Below, in pieces: positions 1 to 6,728 of a stretch of DNA of 6,913 bases (positions within the stretch are counted from its first letter, which is position 1; every line of letters starts with the position of its first letter). Source of the DNA: Silvanigrellales bacterium. GTDB lineage: Bacteria; Bdellovibrionota_B; Oligoflexia; Silvanigrellales; Silvanigrellaceae. The stretch covers positions 1 through 6,913 of the forward strand of contig JANQPW010000762.1 of assembly GCA_028285285.1 (NCBI GenBank), written 5' to 3'. Under the pieces are notes generated by a model. The model was not told the origin of the DNA. It saw only the letters and a list, made by a program, of their open reading frames with translations, and made no database searches. The position numbers and the translations under genes are program-made.

Positions 1-316
1 AAAAACGTTTGGCATTGAGCTCTGGTCGGAAGAGGTAGACCTCGTCGTTGGGGCCACGGTAGGCCTTCATTCCTTCAAAAACCTGTTGCCCATAGTGAAA
101 GGCTATAGAGTCGGGGTGGAAGCTGAAAGGGGCAAAAGCTGAAATTCGTGCGTCTCCCCAACCCGTTTCTGGTGAGTATTCGCAGGTGAGCATGTGAGGG
201 GTAGGCAGCGCTCCAAAGCTGATCTCGTCGCTGACTTTTGGTGGCGGCGGGAGTTTTTCGGCAGGAATGAGGTCCTTCTGAATTCTTCCCGTCCACGAAG
301 GTGTCGGCTGAGTCAT
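1..316 (-). CDS. ilvE: Branched-chain amino acid aminotransferase, N-terminal part (runs off left edge)
   Basis: This PLP-dependent class IV aminotransferase performs the last step of leucine, isoleucine and valine synthesis and the first step of their breakdown, exchanging the amino group with 2-oxoglutarate/glutamate in the cytoplasm. Only the first 105 codons are present. Residues 34-54 (FGALPTPHMLTCEYSPETGWG) resemble the 'FGK..TDHML...GWG' block of mitochondrial and long bacterial enzymes. Residues 74-88 (HYGQQVFEGMKAYRG) followed by VYLFRPELNAKRF match the hallmark 'LHYgq.lFEGmKAyrg...lFRPe.N..R' motif. The PLP lysine lies beyond the edge. The N-terminal blocks indicate the long (about 350-residue) type rather than the short E. 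coli IlvE type. The ATG at 316 is preceded by AAAGGGAGA at a good distance. The gene is divergent from the tRNA pair. The family call is firm; substrate preference within it is inferred. Confidence 0.9.
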   Translation of the reverse strand, partial: MTQPTPSWTGRIQKDLIPAEKLPPPPKVSDEISFGALPTPHMLTCEYSPETGWGDARISAFAPFSFHPDSIAFHYGQQVFEGMKAYRGPNDEVYLFRPELNAKRF

Positions 317-321
317 CTTGA

Positions 322-330
322 TCTCCCTTT
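322..330 (-). promoter_or_regulatory. Ribosome binding site of ilvE
   Basis: On the minus strand this reads AAAGGGAGA, five bases ahead of the ATG at 316. It supports that ATG as the start of the truncated aminotransferase. Confidence 0.7.
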
Positions 331-346
331 TGGCGCAGCAGTTCCG

Positions 347-358
347 CAGGGATCCCTG
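347..358. repeat. Perfect 12-bp palindrome in the ilvE leader
   Basis: CAGGGATCCCTG reads the same on both strands and lies about 30 bases upstream of the ilvE start, between that gene and the divergent tRNA promoter. It has no loop, so it looks more like a protein-binding site than an RNA hairpin. A chance occurrence is possible. No matching second copy was noticed in the window. Confidence 0.35.
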
Positions 359-433
359 AGTAGCACAGGGCTTGTTGAGGTTCAAAATCAATTGAGGGGA
401 AGCGGAGCCTTTTCTGCGTGGGCTTTGACCTGC

Positions 434-462
434 TTGACACGCCTAGAGCGACCCATTACTAG
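434..462 (+). promoter_or_regulatory. Promoter of the tRNA-Gln pair
   Basis: A perfect -35 box TTGACA (434-439) is followed after 17 bases by TACTAG (457-462), a weak -10 match (T, A and fifth A agree). Transcription would start around 468-470, only a few bases before the first tRNA at 474. That is the arrangement expected for a tRNA operon with a short 5' leader. The -35 box and its position are seen; promoter activity is inferred. Confidence 0.55.
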
Positions 463-473
463 GATTCCTTGGA

Positions 474-548
474 TGGGGTATCGGCAAGCGGTAAGCCAAC
501 AGGTTTTGATCCTGTCATTCCGAGGTTCGAATCCTCGTACCCCAGCCA
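474..548 (+). tRNA. tRNA-Gln, anticodon TTG
   Basis: A 75-base cloverleaf with encoded CCA. The acceptor stem TGGGGTA (474-480) pairs fully with TACCCCA (538-544), followed by discriminator G545 and CCA 546-548. The D stem is GGC/GCC. The anticodon stem ACAGG/CCTGT encloses the loop TTTTGAT, with anticodon TTG at 506-508. The T arm is CGAGG-TTCGAAT-CCTCG. The weak first pair T1-A72 and G73 are typical of bacterial glutamine tRNAs, and the sequence closely resembles E. coli tRNA-Gln. It reads CAA codons, and CAG by wobble. It is the first gene of a two-tRNA cluster. Confidence 0.97.
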
Positions 549-574
549 TCTTCTTCTCATTCCATCGTGGAAAT

Positions 575-649
575 TGGGGTATCGGCAAGTGGTAAGCCAA
601 CGGATTCTGATTCCGTCATTCCGAGGTTCGAATCCTCGTACCCCAGCCA
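575..649 (+). tRNA. tRNA-Gln, anticodon CTG
   Basis: A second 75-base cloverleaf with encoded CCA (647-649), separated from the first by 26 bases. The anticodon stem ACGGA/TCCGT encloses TTCTGAT, giving anticodon CTG at 607-609, which reads CAG. Everything outside the anticodon arm is identical to the first copy except one D-loop base (T at 590 against C). The paired changes in the anticodon stem keep its pairing. The two probably arose by tandem duplication and are processed from one transcript. Confidence 0.97.
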
Positions 650-650
650 T

Positions 651-673
651 GGAATCGATTCTTCCTTTTTTTT
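651..673 (+). terminator. Possible terminator of the tRNA transcript
   Basis: A run of eight T (666-673) follows a short inverted repeat, GGAA (651-654) against TTCC (662-665), which also contains the palindrome GAATCGATTC. The T-run sits 17 bases after the second tRNA, where a terminator is expected. The stem is short and AT-rich, so intrinsic termination here would be weak. It could also be a processing or Rho-assisted end. Confidence 0.4.
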
Positions 674-714
674 GACGCTGCTTCTGTGTGTTGGCTGGCG
701 AGCTATTTCCGGTG

Positions 715-723
715 TGATAGAAT
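715..723 (+). promoter_or_regulatory. Extended -10 promoter candidate for the lipoprotein gene
   Basis: TGATAGAAT combines a TGn extension with TAGAAT, a five-of-six match to TATAAT. No good -35 box lies 16-18 bases upstream, which fits an extended -10 promoter. Transcription would start near 730, giving a leader of about 30 bases that contains the strong ribosome binding site at 744-755. Confidence 0.4.
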
Positions 724-743
724 TTTCCTGAATCTTATTCATA

Positions 744-755
744 AGAAAGAAGGGG
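744..755 (+). promoter_or_regulatory. Ribosome binding site of the lipoprotein gene
   Basis: Purine-rich AGAAAGAAGGGG ends six bases before the ATG at 762. It fixes that codon as the start rather than the internal Met20, which would remove the basic n-region of the signal peptide. Confidence 0.7.
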
Positions 756-761
756 TCACAC

Positions 762-2363
762 ATGTTCAAGAAAGACAGATGTTTTCGTTCTTCATTCACC
801 TTGAAGGCGTTGCCGGTCATGTCGGTCGTCGCGCTCATTGCCACATCTTGTGGCGGCGGTAGTGACGATGATGACAACGATTCCGGTGGGATCATCAGCC
901 AGCTCTCGACCACATCCATTGCCGATATGCCCAACCTCTCGACATTTCTTTCTTCTTCGGGCAATGCAACCGCGCTAGCAGCGCTCAGCGGAACCCCTCC
1001 AGCCTTTGCTGATATCGACACCGTAGCCGAAGTGGCGACCTACCTCACAGGTGACGTCGACGCCATTATTTCCAGCATCACAACCAAAGTGGCAGCTCAA
1101 GACTGGACCGGTGTTGAGGCCGAAATTGAGGGGTTCAATGCGGCCTACCTAAAGTGCGAAATGATGCAGACCACTCTTGAGAACTTGTCGACCTTGCGTG
1201 AGCAAACCACTTCGGCCTGCTATGTGAGCGAGATTGGCCAGGCCAATGCCGGTGTGCTGACCCACGAATCTGGCACGCAATACAGCGATGACAGAGCCGT
1301 GTTTGCGCCCAACTCCGACGGCAGCGAGAAAATTGTGCGGCTCAACCCCGGCGACGACCAGTACATCATGATTGCCATTTCTGTGGCCAACAAGGTTCTC
1401 AAGTATGAGTTGGATTTCTGCGACGCCACAACGGCAGCTGGAAGGGGCCGAGACACCATTGAGCTCGACAACTCTCGCGACGGGCAAAACCCAACTGTGA
1501 AGCTGACTTCGCAACACTCAGACACCTTCACGGAAGATGGAGTTTCGGCCGAGTTTGCCTTCCAAGGAACTTTGAATGGAGAGGTGGTGAAGGCTGCGGA
1601 TGGAAGCGTGAGCTTTGCTTCTGGAGTGGAGCGCACCTTTGAGGGAAGTGGATTCGAAAAGGGCAAAGCACCGGGCGGCACTTTCCGGCATGCGTACCGC
1701 ACGAAGATTTCTGTGAATGATTCTGAAATGATCGTGCGCGACCGCGACTCCGGCTTCGACGAATTTCTGGAAGGCACCACTAAAGTGCGCCTGGAAGGTG
1801 TGGAGCGTGCTGTGTATGGTGTGACCTACTCGGGAGACACCATTGGCAAAACCGCCATTTCGGCGGGTGCTGGTCGTCGTCTCTGGCGTCAGAAGGCCAC
1901 AGAAGGTGCGACCGTCTACAACGAAAAGGGTGTGGACAAAGTGGCCTTTTCTTACAACGAAGCGGCCACACCTCGGTATGAGAGCAAGGGCGACGCCGCT
2001 GCAGCCATTGTTGCGAAACTCAAGGCCATTGACTTCAAGGCCGACGGAGTTCTCAAAGAGAAGCCGGCTAAGCCCACTTTTGACTTCAGCGCCTCTCGCT
2101 GCAGTGCCACTCCAACGTCAACTTACGCTCTGAATTTGGAAAATGCGGCTTTCGCAACCATCGCGGCAGAGTGTGAGAACGACCTCGATGACGACACCAC
2201 TGGCGATGACCTCAGCCTTTGTGAAGGAATCGCACAGGCTCAAGATGAAGTTCTCAGCGCTCTGGACAGCTTGCAGACTGGGTGCCCCACCTGCGATGTC
2301 AACACCGGTGACGCGACTCTTCTCGACGACACCCTCGTTGTCATTGAAGAAGCAACTGAGTGA
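762..2363 (+). CDS. Predicted surface/envelope lipoprotein of unknown function
   Basis: I do not recognise a family. The 533-residue product has a basic N-terminus (MFKKDRCFR), a hydrophobic segment (about 16-28) and the sequence ATSC with Cys30, an acceptable though not ideal lipobox. The chain would be cut before Cys30, lipidated there and tethered to a membrane. Next comes a flexible Gly/Asp/Ser linker (31-43, SDDDDNDSGG), typical of outer-membrane or surface lipoproteins. Residues 45-150 look helical and Ala/Thr/Ser-rich; about 170-400 look beta-rich; the tail is very acidic. The mature part has eight cysteines besides Cys30 (132, 153, 220, 447, 471, 487, 508, 511), which could form four disulfides; 508-511 is a CPTC pair. 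The start is supported by AAGAAGGGG six bases before the ATG. It converges on sthA. Export and lipidation are fairly secure; the role is unknown. Confidence 0.85.
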   Translation: MFKKDRCFRSSFTLKALPVMSVVALIATSCGGGSDDDDNDSGGIISQLSTTSIADMPNLSTFLSSSGNATALAALSGTPPAFADIDTVAEVATYLTGDVDAIISSITTKVAAQDWTGVEAEIEGFNAAYLKCEMMQTTLENLSTLREQTTSACYVSEIGQANAGVLTHESGTQYSDDRAVFAPNSDGSEKIVRLNPGDDQYIMIAISVANKVLKYELDFCDATTAAGRGRDTIELDNSRDGQNPTVKLTSQHSDTFTEDGVSAEFAFQGTLNGEVVKAADGSVSFASGVERTFEGSGFEKGKAPGGTFRHAYRTKISVNDSEMIVRDRDSGFDEFLEGTTKVRLEGVERAVYGVTYSGDTIGKTAISAGAGRRLWRQKATEGATVYNEKGVDKVAFSYNEAATPRYESKGDAAAAIVAKLKAIDFKADGVLKEKPAKPTFDFSASRCSATPTSTYALNLENAAFATIAAECENDLDDDTTGDDLSLCEGIAQAQDEVLSALDSLQTGCPTCDVNTGDATLLDDTLVVIEEATE

Positions 2364-2370
2364 GCCCTTC

Positions 2371-3852
2371 TCAAGCCGCCGAGGGGTGGCTCCCGTCTGT
2401 GAGAGAGGAAGGGGAGCCGTCGTTTGCGGGCGGGTCTCCAATCACCCCGCTTGTGAAAATCTTGTTGAGAGCATTGAAGGCGGCTATTTTGTAGCCCTCT
2501 GCGAGAGTGGGGTGGTTGAAGATCATGTTGATGAAGTCTTGGGCATGGCCCTTCTTCATCATAAAGGCTTGACCCACGTGGATGAGGTTGGCGGCGTCTG
2601 CCCCCACAATGTGAATTCCCAGAATGTGGTGGGTTTCTTTGCAGACAAGAAGCTTGATCAGTCCGTGGGTTTCTCCGCGAATGTGCCCGCGTGCGATTTC
2701 CGTGTAGGAAGCACGACCGACCACATAAGCTCTTCCCTCTTTGCGGAGCTCCTCTTCGGTTTTGCCAATGGCTGAGAGTTCGGGAATGGTGTAAACACCC
2801 ACCGGAAACTCTTGGGGGAATCCGCCAATTTTTGCACCAAAGGCATGGCAAGAGACAATGCGGCCTTGGTGGGCCCCGGTGGCAGCCAGGGCCGGAGGGC
2901 CCACCACATCCCCAGCCGCATAAATGCTGGGAACAGCCGTTTGAAAGAACTCGTTCACAACAATTTCTCCGCGACAGCCCAGCTCAATTCCCTGGGTGGC
3001 CAAACCCAGGCGGTCGGTGTTAGACGAGCGCCCTCCTGCAAAAAAGAGCACATCCACCAAATGTGTTTTCCCGGCCGAGGCCACTCGCACTTGGGGGCCA
3101 TCCACCTGGATATCTTGAAGGTCTTCTCCCAATTTGAAGACCACTCCCGACTCTTCCATGGTGCGGCGCAGCTCTTGAACCACGTCTTGATCCATCTGCT
3201 GCATGATGCGGTTGCGGCGATCGACCACTGTGACTTCAGTGCCTAGCGACCGAAAGATGCAGGCATACTCACAGCCAATGATCCCGGCTCCGAAAATCAA
3301 CATGGAAGAAGGGATACACTCTAGGCTGAGGATTTCGTCGGAATCAACCACACGCCAGCCGTCGAAGGGAATATTTTCTGGTCTGCGCGGCCGTGAACCC
3401 GTTGCTATGAGAATTTTGTCTGTGGAAACAACTTTTGATGTCGACTCTGTGGTGTTGATGCGCACAGCATGGGGGCCTTCCAGGTAACCTGTGCCGGTGA
3501 TGAGTTCAATGTCGTTGTTTTTGAGGTGTTTGCGGAGCACGCACTCTTCCTGTTGAGAAACCTCTTGGGCTCGGCCCAGCAGCTTTTCAGCCGGGAGATC
3601 GATCATCACGCGATCGACCCAACGGGTGTCTATGTGTCTCTTCAGCCCCTGCACGGAGTCGAGGGCTTCGCGGAGGGTCTTGGAGGGGAGTGTTGCCGTG
3701 TGCACCCAGGAGCCGCCAATGCGGCCCACAGTTTTCTCCACCACACACACCTTGCGCTTGAGTTTGGCGGCCTGCACTGCAGCATGGATGCCGGCAGGAC
3801 CACTGCCGATCACCACGAGGTCATATGAGTTTTGGGGCTCCTGCTTCTCCAC
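2371..3852 (-). CDS. sthA: Soluble pyridine nucleotide transhydrogenase (Si-specific NAD(P)+ transhydrogenase)
   Basis: This cytoplasmic FAD enzyme moves hydride between NADPH and NAD+, mainly to drain excess NADPH. With the GTG start at 3852 it is 493 residues. In order: FAD-binding GSGPAG (16-21); the GGSWVHTATLPSK segment (46-58), aligned with GGGCTHWGTIPSK of E. coli SthA; the adenine-domain TGSRPRRP (151-158); NAD(P)-binding GAGIIG (188-193) within a match to 'LIYGAGVIGCEYASIFR'; FAD-binding YAAGDVVG (311-318); VGVYTIPELSAIGKTE (351-366); and the dimerisation end FNHPTLAEGYKIAA. Both redox-site cysteines of disulfide reductases are absent (Trp49, Thr54), which excludes dihydrolipoamide dehydrogenase and fits a transhydrogenase. 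Similarity ends at Phe466; a 27-residue Gly/Pro/Ser-rich tail follows. An in-frame ATG at 3918 lacks a ribosome site, and one at 4080 lies inside the protease gene. It is downstream of the protease gene and could be co-transcribed. Confidence 0.93.
   Translation of the reverse strand: MEKQEPQNSYDLVVIGSGPAGIHAAVQAAKLKRKVCVVEKTVGRIGGSWVHTATLPSKTLREALDSVQGLKRHIDTRWVDRVMIDLPAEKLLGRAQEVSQQEECVLRKHLKNNDIELITGTGYLEGPHAVRINTTESTSKVVSTDKILIATGSRPRRPENIPFDGWRVVDSDEILSLECIPSSMLIFGAGIIGCEYACIFRSLGTEVTVVDRRNRIMQQMDQDVVQELRRTMEESGVVFKLGEDLQDIQVDGPQVRVASAGKTHLVDVLFFAGGRSSNTDRLGLATQGIELGCRGEIVVNEFFQTAVPSIYAAGDVVGPPALAATGAHQGRIVSCHAFGAKIGGFPQEFPVGVYTIPELSAIGKTEEELRKEGRAYVVGRASYTEIARGHIRGETHGLIKLLVCKETHHILGIHIVGADAANLIHVGQAFMMKKGHAQDFINMIFNHPTLAEGYKIAAFNALNKIFTSGVIGDPPANDGSPSSLTDGSHPSAA
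2388..2418. repeat. Inverted repeat in the sthA 3' end, possible transcription end for the convergent pair
   Basis: GGCTCCC (2388-2394) pairs with GGGAGCC (2412-2418) across a 17-base loop. It lies just past the lipoprotein stop codon (2363) and inside the last codons of sthA, in the part encoding its non-conserved tail. No T-run follows on either strand, so it is not a classical intrinsic terminator. It might still block or stabilise the lipoprotein mRNA end. Confidence 0.3.
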
Positions 3853-3859
3853 AGTTCGG

Positions 3860-3865
3860 CTCCTT
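3860..3865 (-). promoter_or_regulatory. Ribosome binding site that decides the sthA start
   Basis: On the minus strand AAGGAG (within AAAAGGAG) lies seven bases before a GTG at 3852. The predicted N-terminus, MEKQEPQNSYDLVVIGSG, then has the usual length before the FAD motif. The ATG choices at 3918 and 4080 have no comparable site, so GTG is preferred. Confidence 0.7.
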
Positions 3866-3885
3866 TTCACCTGCTTCGCCACAAT

Positions 3886-3897
3886 CTGAGTTCTCAG
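3886..3897. repeat. Short inverted repeat upstream of sthA
   Basis: CTGAG-TT-CTCAG forms five-base arms around two bases, 34 bases ahead of the sthA start codon in the gap after the protease gene. The spacer is too short for an RNA hairpin, so a dimeric regulator site is the more likely reading if it functions at all. It could be chance. Confidence 0.25.
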
Positions 3898-3980
3898 TTT
3901 TGGAGTTAGAGAACGCATCGGTGAAAACCGGGAGCGGCCGAAGGCTTGGTCGGGCAAAAAGTGCCGAGAAGTGTGTGTTT

Positions 3981-6728
3981 TTAGCGCGGAGCATGTGGGA
4001 AGAGAAACACAGATTGTTTCTTTGGCGTGCCCTGTGGCAAAGACGAAAAGAGAGAGCGGGCTGGAGATGTGGAGAGCCACTCGTTCACATCGATGATTTT
4101 TTTGACTTCAGCAATGAGTGAATCTCCACCATAGGCTGGTGCTCCTTCCTTCAAACGTGAGATCAGCCGCTGCGGGCTGAAATGCTCTTCTTCCCAAACC
4201 TCCGTGTCGACCTGTCCGGAACGTTCAAGCTCCGCTGCAACCATCTGGGCCACAAATCCGGCCACGGCGGGTGTGGCCATTGAGGTGCCCGTGAGACGAG
4301 CAACTTGGCGTGTGTTGGTCACACAATGGGAGCTGCGCTCCGCTTGGCGAAAGCCGCTCACGGTGTTGTTGAGCAGGGTGTTGAGCTTACTCAGGGCCAA
4401 AAAGGCCTTTCCGTCGTCGAAACGATCGTCTTCCGTCAAAAACCCGAGCTCAATGGCGAGCTCCACAGTAGGAGCGTTCACGGGGAGTGAAGCGAACCAG
4501 ATTTTCTTTGACAGGCGGCTGTCGAGGTCTTGGAAGGCCCCATCGCAGTTTCCGGTGCGAATGGTGGAAAGTATGGATTCTCCATAAGACAACACGAAGG
4601 GAACCTGGGTGATGGGCAGGTTTGAGAAGGAAGAGAGCTCGTCGTTGGCGTTGAGGCTGCCCACACACAAGACGTTGTTGATGACGGAGTTCGGAATGCG
4701 CTGATCTTCCTGCTCAAATTTTGAAAAGTAGGGAGAAGACAGATCGCAGGGCAGCGCGCTGCGCGACTTCCCGTCTACCCAATTGCCGTCATTGCCCGCT
4801 GCGATCACAAACAGGGTGTGGGGTGCTTCTGTGAGCACGGCCAGCGCCACTTTGTGCTTGAAGTACTCAAATCGAAGGAATTTGAAGAAGGCGGGAATTT
4901 TGTCGAGCGGATCAACCGAAATGGGAGATGTTGGTGCGGCCGCAAAAGAGGTTCCTAAAGAAACATTGGCCACCTTCACTTTTTCAGAACCCACGTAGGC
5001 AATAGCCTCAACAATGTCTTCCATGAAGATCAGCTCAAGCGCATCATTTTCGATTTCAACCTTCATGAGGGGCCGGACTCTCTCCAGGAAGAGGGCGGCT
5101 CTTTGTTGTGGGTTGTCGATCTCTGGAAACACCTCTTGGAACAGACGATCGGATCCTTCGTGGAAAACGGGAGATGCGATCCAAGCCGAAAAATCGTTCA
5201 TGAACCTTTCCAGCAGAGCTGCGCGGCGCTCGGCGCTGGTTTCCAACCCCTGCGTGGACACTCGAACCGGAACAACATCGATGCGCGGATCTTGGGTGAT
5301 CACAAGGCCGGCCACGTGGGTGCCGTGGTGGGCAGCGGTGTTCTCTTGGCTGAGGTAGGGGTGGTTGTAAGTGGCTCTGAACTCAGCAAAAGCCTCGGAT
5401 CCTGCAAACTCCGTTGCGAGGTCTTGGCAGGAAAAGTTCAAGGTGCCTTTTTGCTGAATGAAACGCTGAAGGTCGCTTCTGTCTCGATCGAGCAGGCGTT
5501 GGTTCAGCTCGGCGCCATTCACAAGGGTGTCTGTGAAGTCTCGTGGGCTGTCCAAAACGGTTTGGTTGAGCCGAGCGGCCATGGCAAAGACAGTGTCGAA
5601 GGCTGCTGTCACACGGGCCTGCCTTTCCTCAGGGTCGAGCCCCGGTTCTTGCAAAAAGCTGAGCATTTCCAGTGGGAGCGATTCACACAAGGCACGCACG
5701 TAAGCCAGAGAGGGATCGCTCTCGGCAAAGTTGGTGTCGTGTTGAAACAGTGCCAGCTGCAGAGGCTGAAGCAGGAGGTCATCAGGAACATCTGATTCGC
5801 TTTCAAAGGCTCGGCGGTAGTTCACAAAGCCTCTGAGCAGATCGTCAAATCCTGTTTCGCCAATGAAGCCTTGGTAAACTTCAGAAAGAAGTTCGTGGAA
5901 AATATCGGCGTGTTCAATGTCCCACAGAGCCTCTGGCAGCGAATACTCGGCAGCAAAGCGGGGTGTTCCCGATTGGGAATCCAATACCCATTCTTCCCGC
6001 GCCATCCATTTGTCCCAATCCAAGTAGGAATCAAAATTGGCCGGATTTGCAAAGAACTCGTCGTTTTTGAGCAGCCCTTCCTCTCTCAGCCGTGCGTAGT
6101 ACTCCGGGTCGAACTCAACGATGTTGAGGAGCACATGCGCCCCCAATACACTGATGGCCGGGCCGTTCAAGCGCCGAAAGAGTGAGTTCTGCAAAAGGTC
6201 ATGCCCGTTCAAAGCGGCAAAGAGTCTGTCTAAGAAGAGTTGGTTGAGTCGGCTCAACTCTCTGAGGGGATCGGCCAAGGGGTTGCGGATTTTTCCGGCC
6301 GCGACTTCAGCACCAAAAGCAAACACAGAAGGGTCTATGAGGTTGGGGTGAGCCCAGTTGTCGTCTCCGAGAGCATCGAAGCCGGCTCGGAGCTCGGTGG
6401 AGTGGATGCTGCCGAAGGAGACCCTTCCCGTGAGCTCTGGGTGCATGTAGTCCACACCATTGTCGATCACAGCCACACGCACCCGGCCGGGCACTGTTCC
6501 TGGGAGCGGGTGTTGTGGAGACAGCTCAGGAACAGGGTTGGCAGCGCTCACCAATTCGGCAATGGCCTGACCATCCGCGGCGTAGTGGCGAGCGGCCTGA
6601 GTTTCCAACCCACAACGGGATCCACCTAAGAAGACAAAGGAAAGCAAAAGCAAAATGCCCACAACAGACCGGCTCTGTGCCAGCTGAGCCCTTGCTGCAT
6701 GGGTCTTGGAAGAGGTTCTTGAAATCAT
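3981..6728 (-). CDS. Subtilisin-family (peptidase S8) serine protease with large insertions, exported
   Basis: A 915-residue subtilase. Catalytic Asp89 lies in VRVAVIDNGVDYMHPEL, His468 in HHGTHVAGLV, oxyanion Asn646 in FVIAAGNDGN and Ser816 in LTGTSMATPAVAGFVA, so the catalytic set is complete and endoprotease activity is expected. Residues 21-36 are a hydrophobic export segment after a basic stretch. Cys39 follows it, but GSRC is a poor lipobox, so a secreted rather than lipidated form is likelier. Only about 50 residues separate this segment from the catalytic domain, too few for a standard I9 propeptide. Asp and His are 379 residues apart (32 in subtilisin) owing to a charged, Leu-rich, probably helical insertion (about 110-455). 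His to Asn (178) and Asn to Ser (170) are also expanded. Six further cysteines (348, 434, 661, 688, 728, 802) suit an exported protein. The ATG at 6728 has GGAG seven bases ahead. The sthA start codon lies 128 bases beyond the TAA. The substrate is unknown. Confidence 0.92.
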   Translation of the reverse strand: MISRTSSKTHAARAQLAQSRSVVGILLLLSFVFLGGSRCGLETQAARHYAADGQAIAELVSAANPVPELSPQHPLPGTVPGRVRVAVIDNGVDYMHPELTGRVSFGSIHSTELRAGFDALGDDNWAHPNLIDPSVFAFGAEVAAGKIRNPLADPLRELSRLNQLFLDRLFAALNGHDLLQNSLFRRLNGPAISVLGAHVLLNIVEFDPEYYARLREEGLLKNDEFFANPANFDSYLDWDKWMAREEWVLDSQSGTPRFAAEYSLPEALWDIEHADIFHELLSEVYQGFIGETGFDDLLRGFVNYRRAFESESDVPDDLLLQPLQLALFQHDTNFAESDPSLAYVRALCESLPLEMLSFLQEPGLDPEERQARVTAAFDTVFAMAARLNQTVLDSPRDFTDTLVNGAELNQRLLDRDRSDLQRFIQQKGTLNFSCQDLATEFAGSEAFAEFRATYNHPYLSQENTAAHHGTHVAGLVITQDPRIDVVPVRVSTQGLETSAERRAALLERFMNDFSAWIASPVFHEGSDRLFQEVFPEIDNPQQRAALFLERVRPLMKVEIENDALELIFMEDIVEAIAYVGSEKVKVANVSLGTSFAAAPTSPISVDPLDKIPAFFKFLRFEYFKHKVALAVLTEAPHTLFVIAAGNDGNWVDGKSRSALPCDLSSPYFSKFEQEDQRIPNSVINNVLCVGSLNANDELSSFSNLPITQVPFVLSYGESILSTIRTGNCDGAFQDLDSRLSKKIWFASLPVNAPTVELAIELGFLTEDDRFDDGKAFLALSKLNTLLNNTVSGFRQAERSSHCVTNTRQVARLTGTSMATPAVAGFVAQMVAAELERSGQVDTEVWEEEHFSPQRLISRLKEGAPAYGGDSLIAEVKKIIDVNEWLSTSPARSLFSSLPQGTPKKQSVFLFPHAPR

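Noticed and set aside
75..440. Minus-strand 121-codon open frame
   Set aside because: It is in a different frame from the aminotransferase, whose strongly conserved motifs identify the true frame.
194..595. Plus-strand 133-codon open frame
   Set aside because: It runs antisense to the aminotransferase start and then through the tRNA promoter and first tRNA; it has no protein-like motif.
388..675. Several short open frames on both strands over the tRNA region, with products containing 'GFEPRND' or 'YEDSNLGMT'
   Set aside because: They are antisense or sense readings of the two tRNA genes. The shared peptide pieces come from the duplicated tRNA sequence, a well-known source of spurious proteins.
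2143..2775. Plus-strand 210-codon open frame spanning the lipoprotein end and sthA end
   Set aside because: It crosses two well-supported genes in other frames and has composition typical of a shadow frame.
2371..3852. Dihydrolipoamide dehydrogenase or mercuric/glutathione reductase
   Set aside because: Both cysteines of the CxxxxC redox pair are missing, and the surrounding motifs match SthA better.
3853..4080. Longer sthA beginning at ATG 4080 or ATG 3918
   Set aside because: The first would overlap 100 bases of the protease gene and add 76 non-homologous residues; neither has a ribosome site, whereas GTG 3852 does.
5103..5795. Plus-strand 230-codon open frame
   Set aside because: It is antisense to the protease insertion region and shows no recognisable motif; the minus frame is continuous from signal peptide to catalytic Ser.
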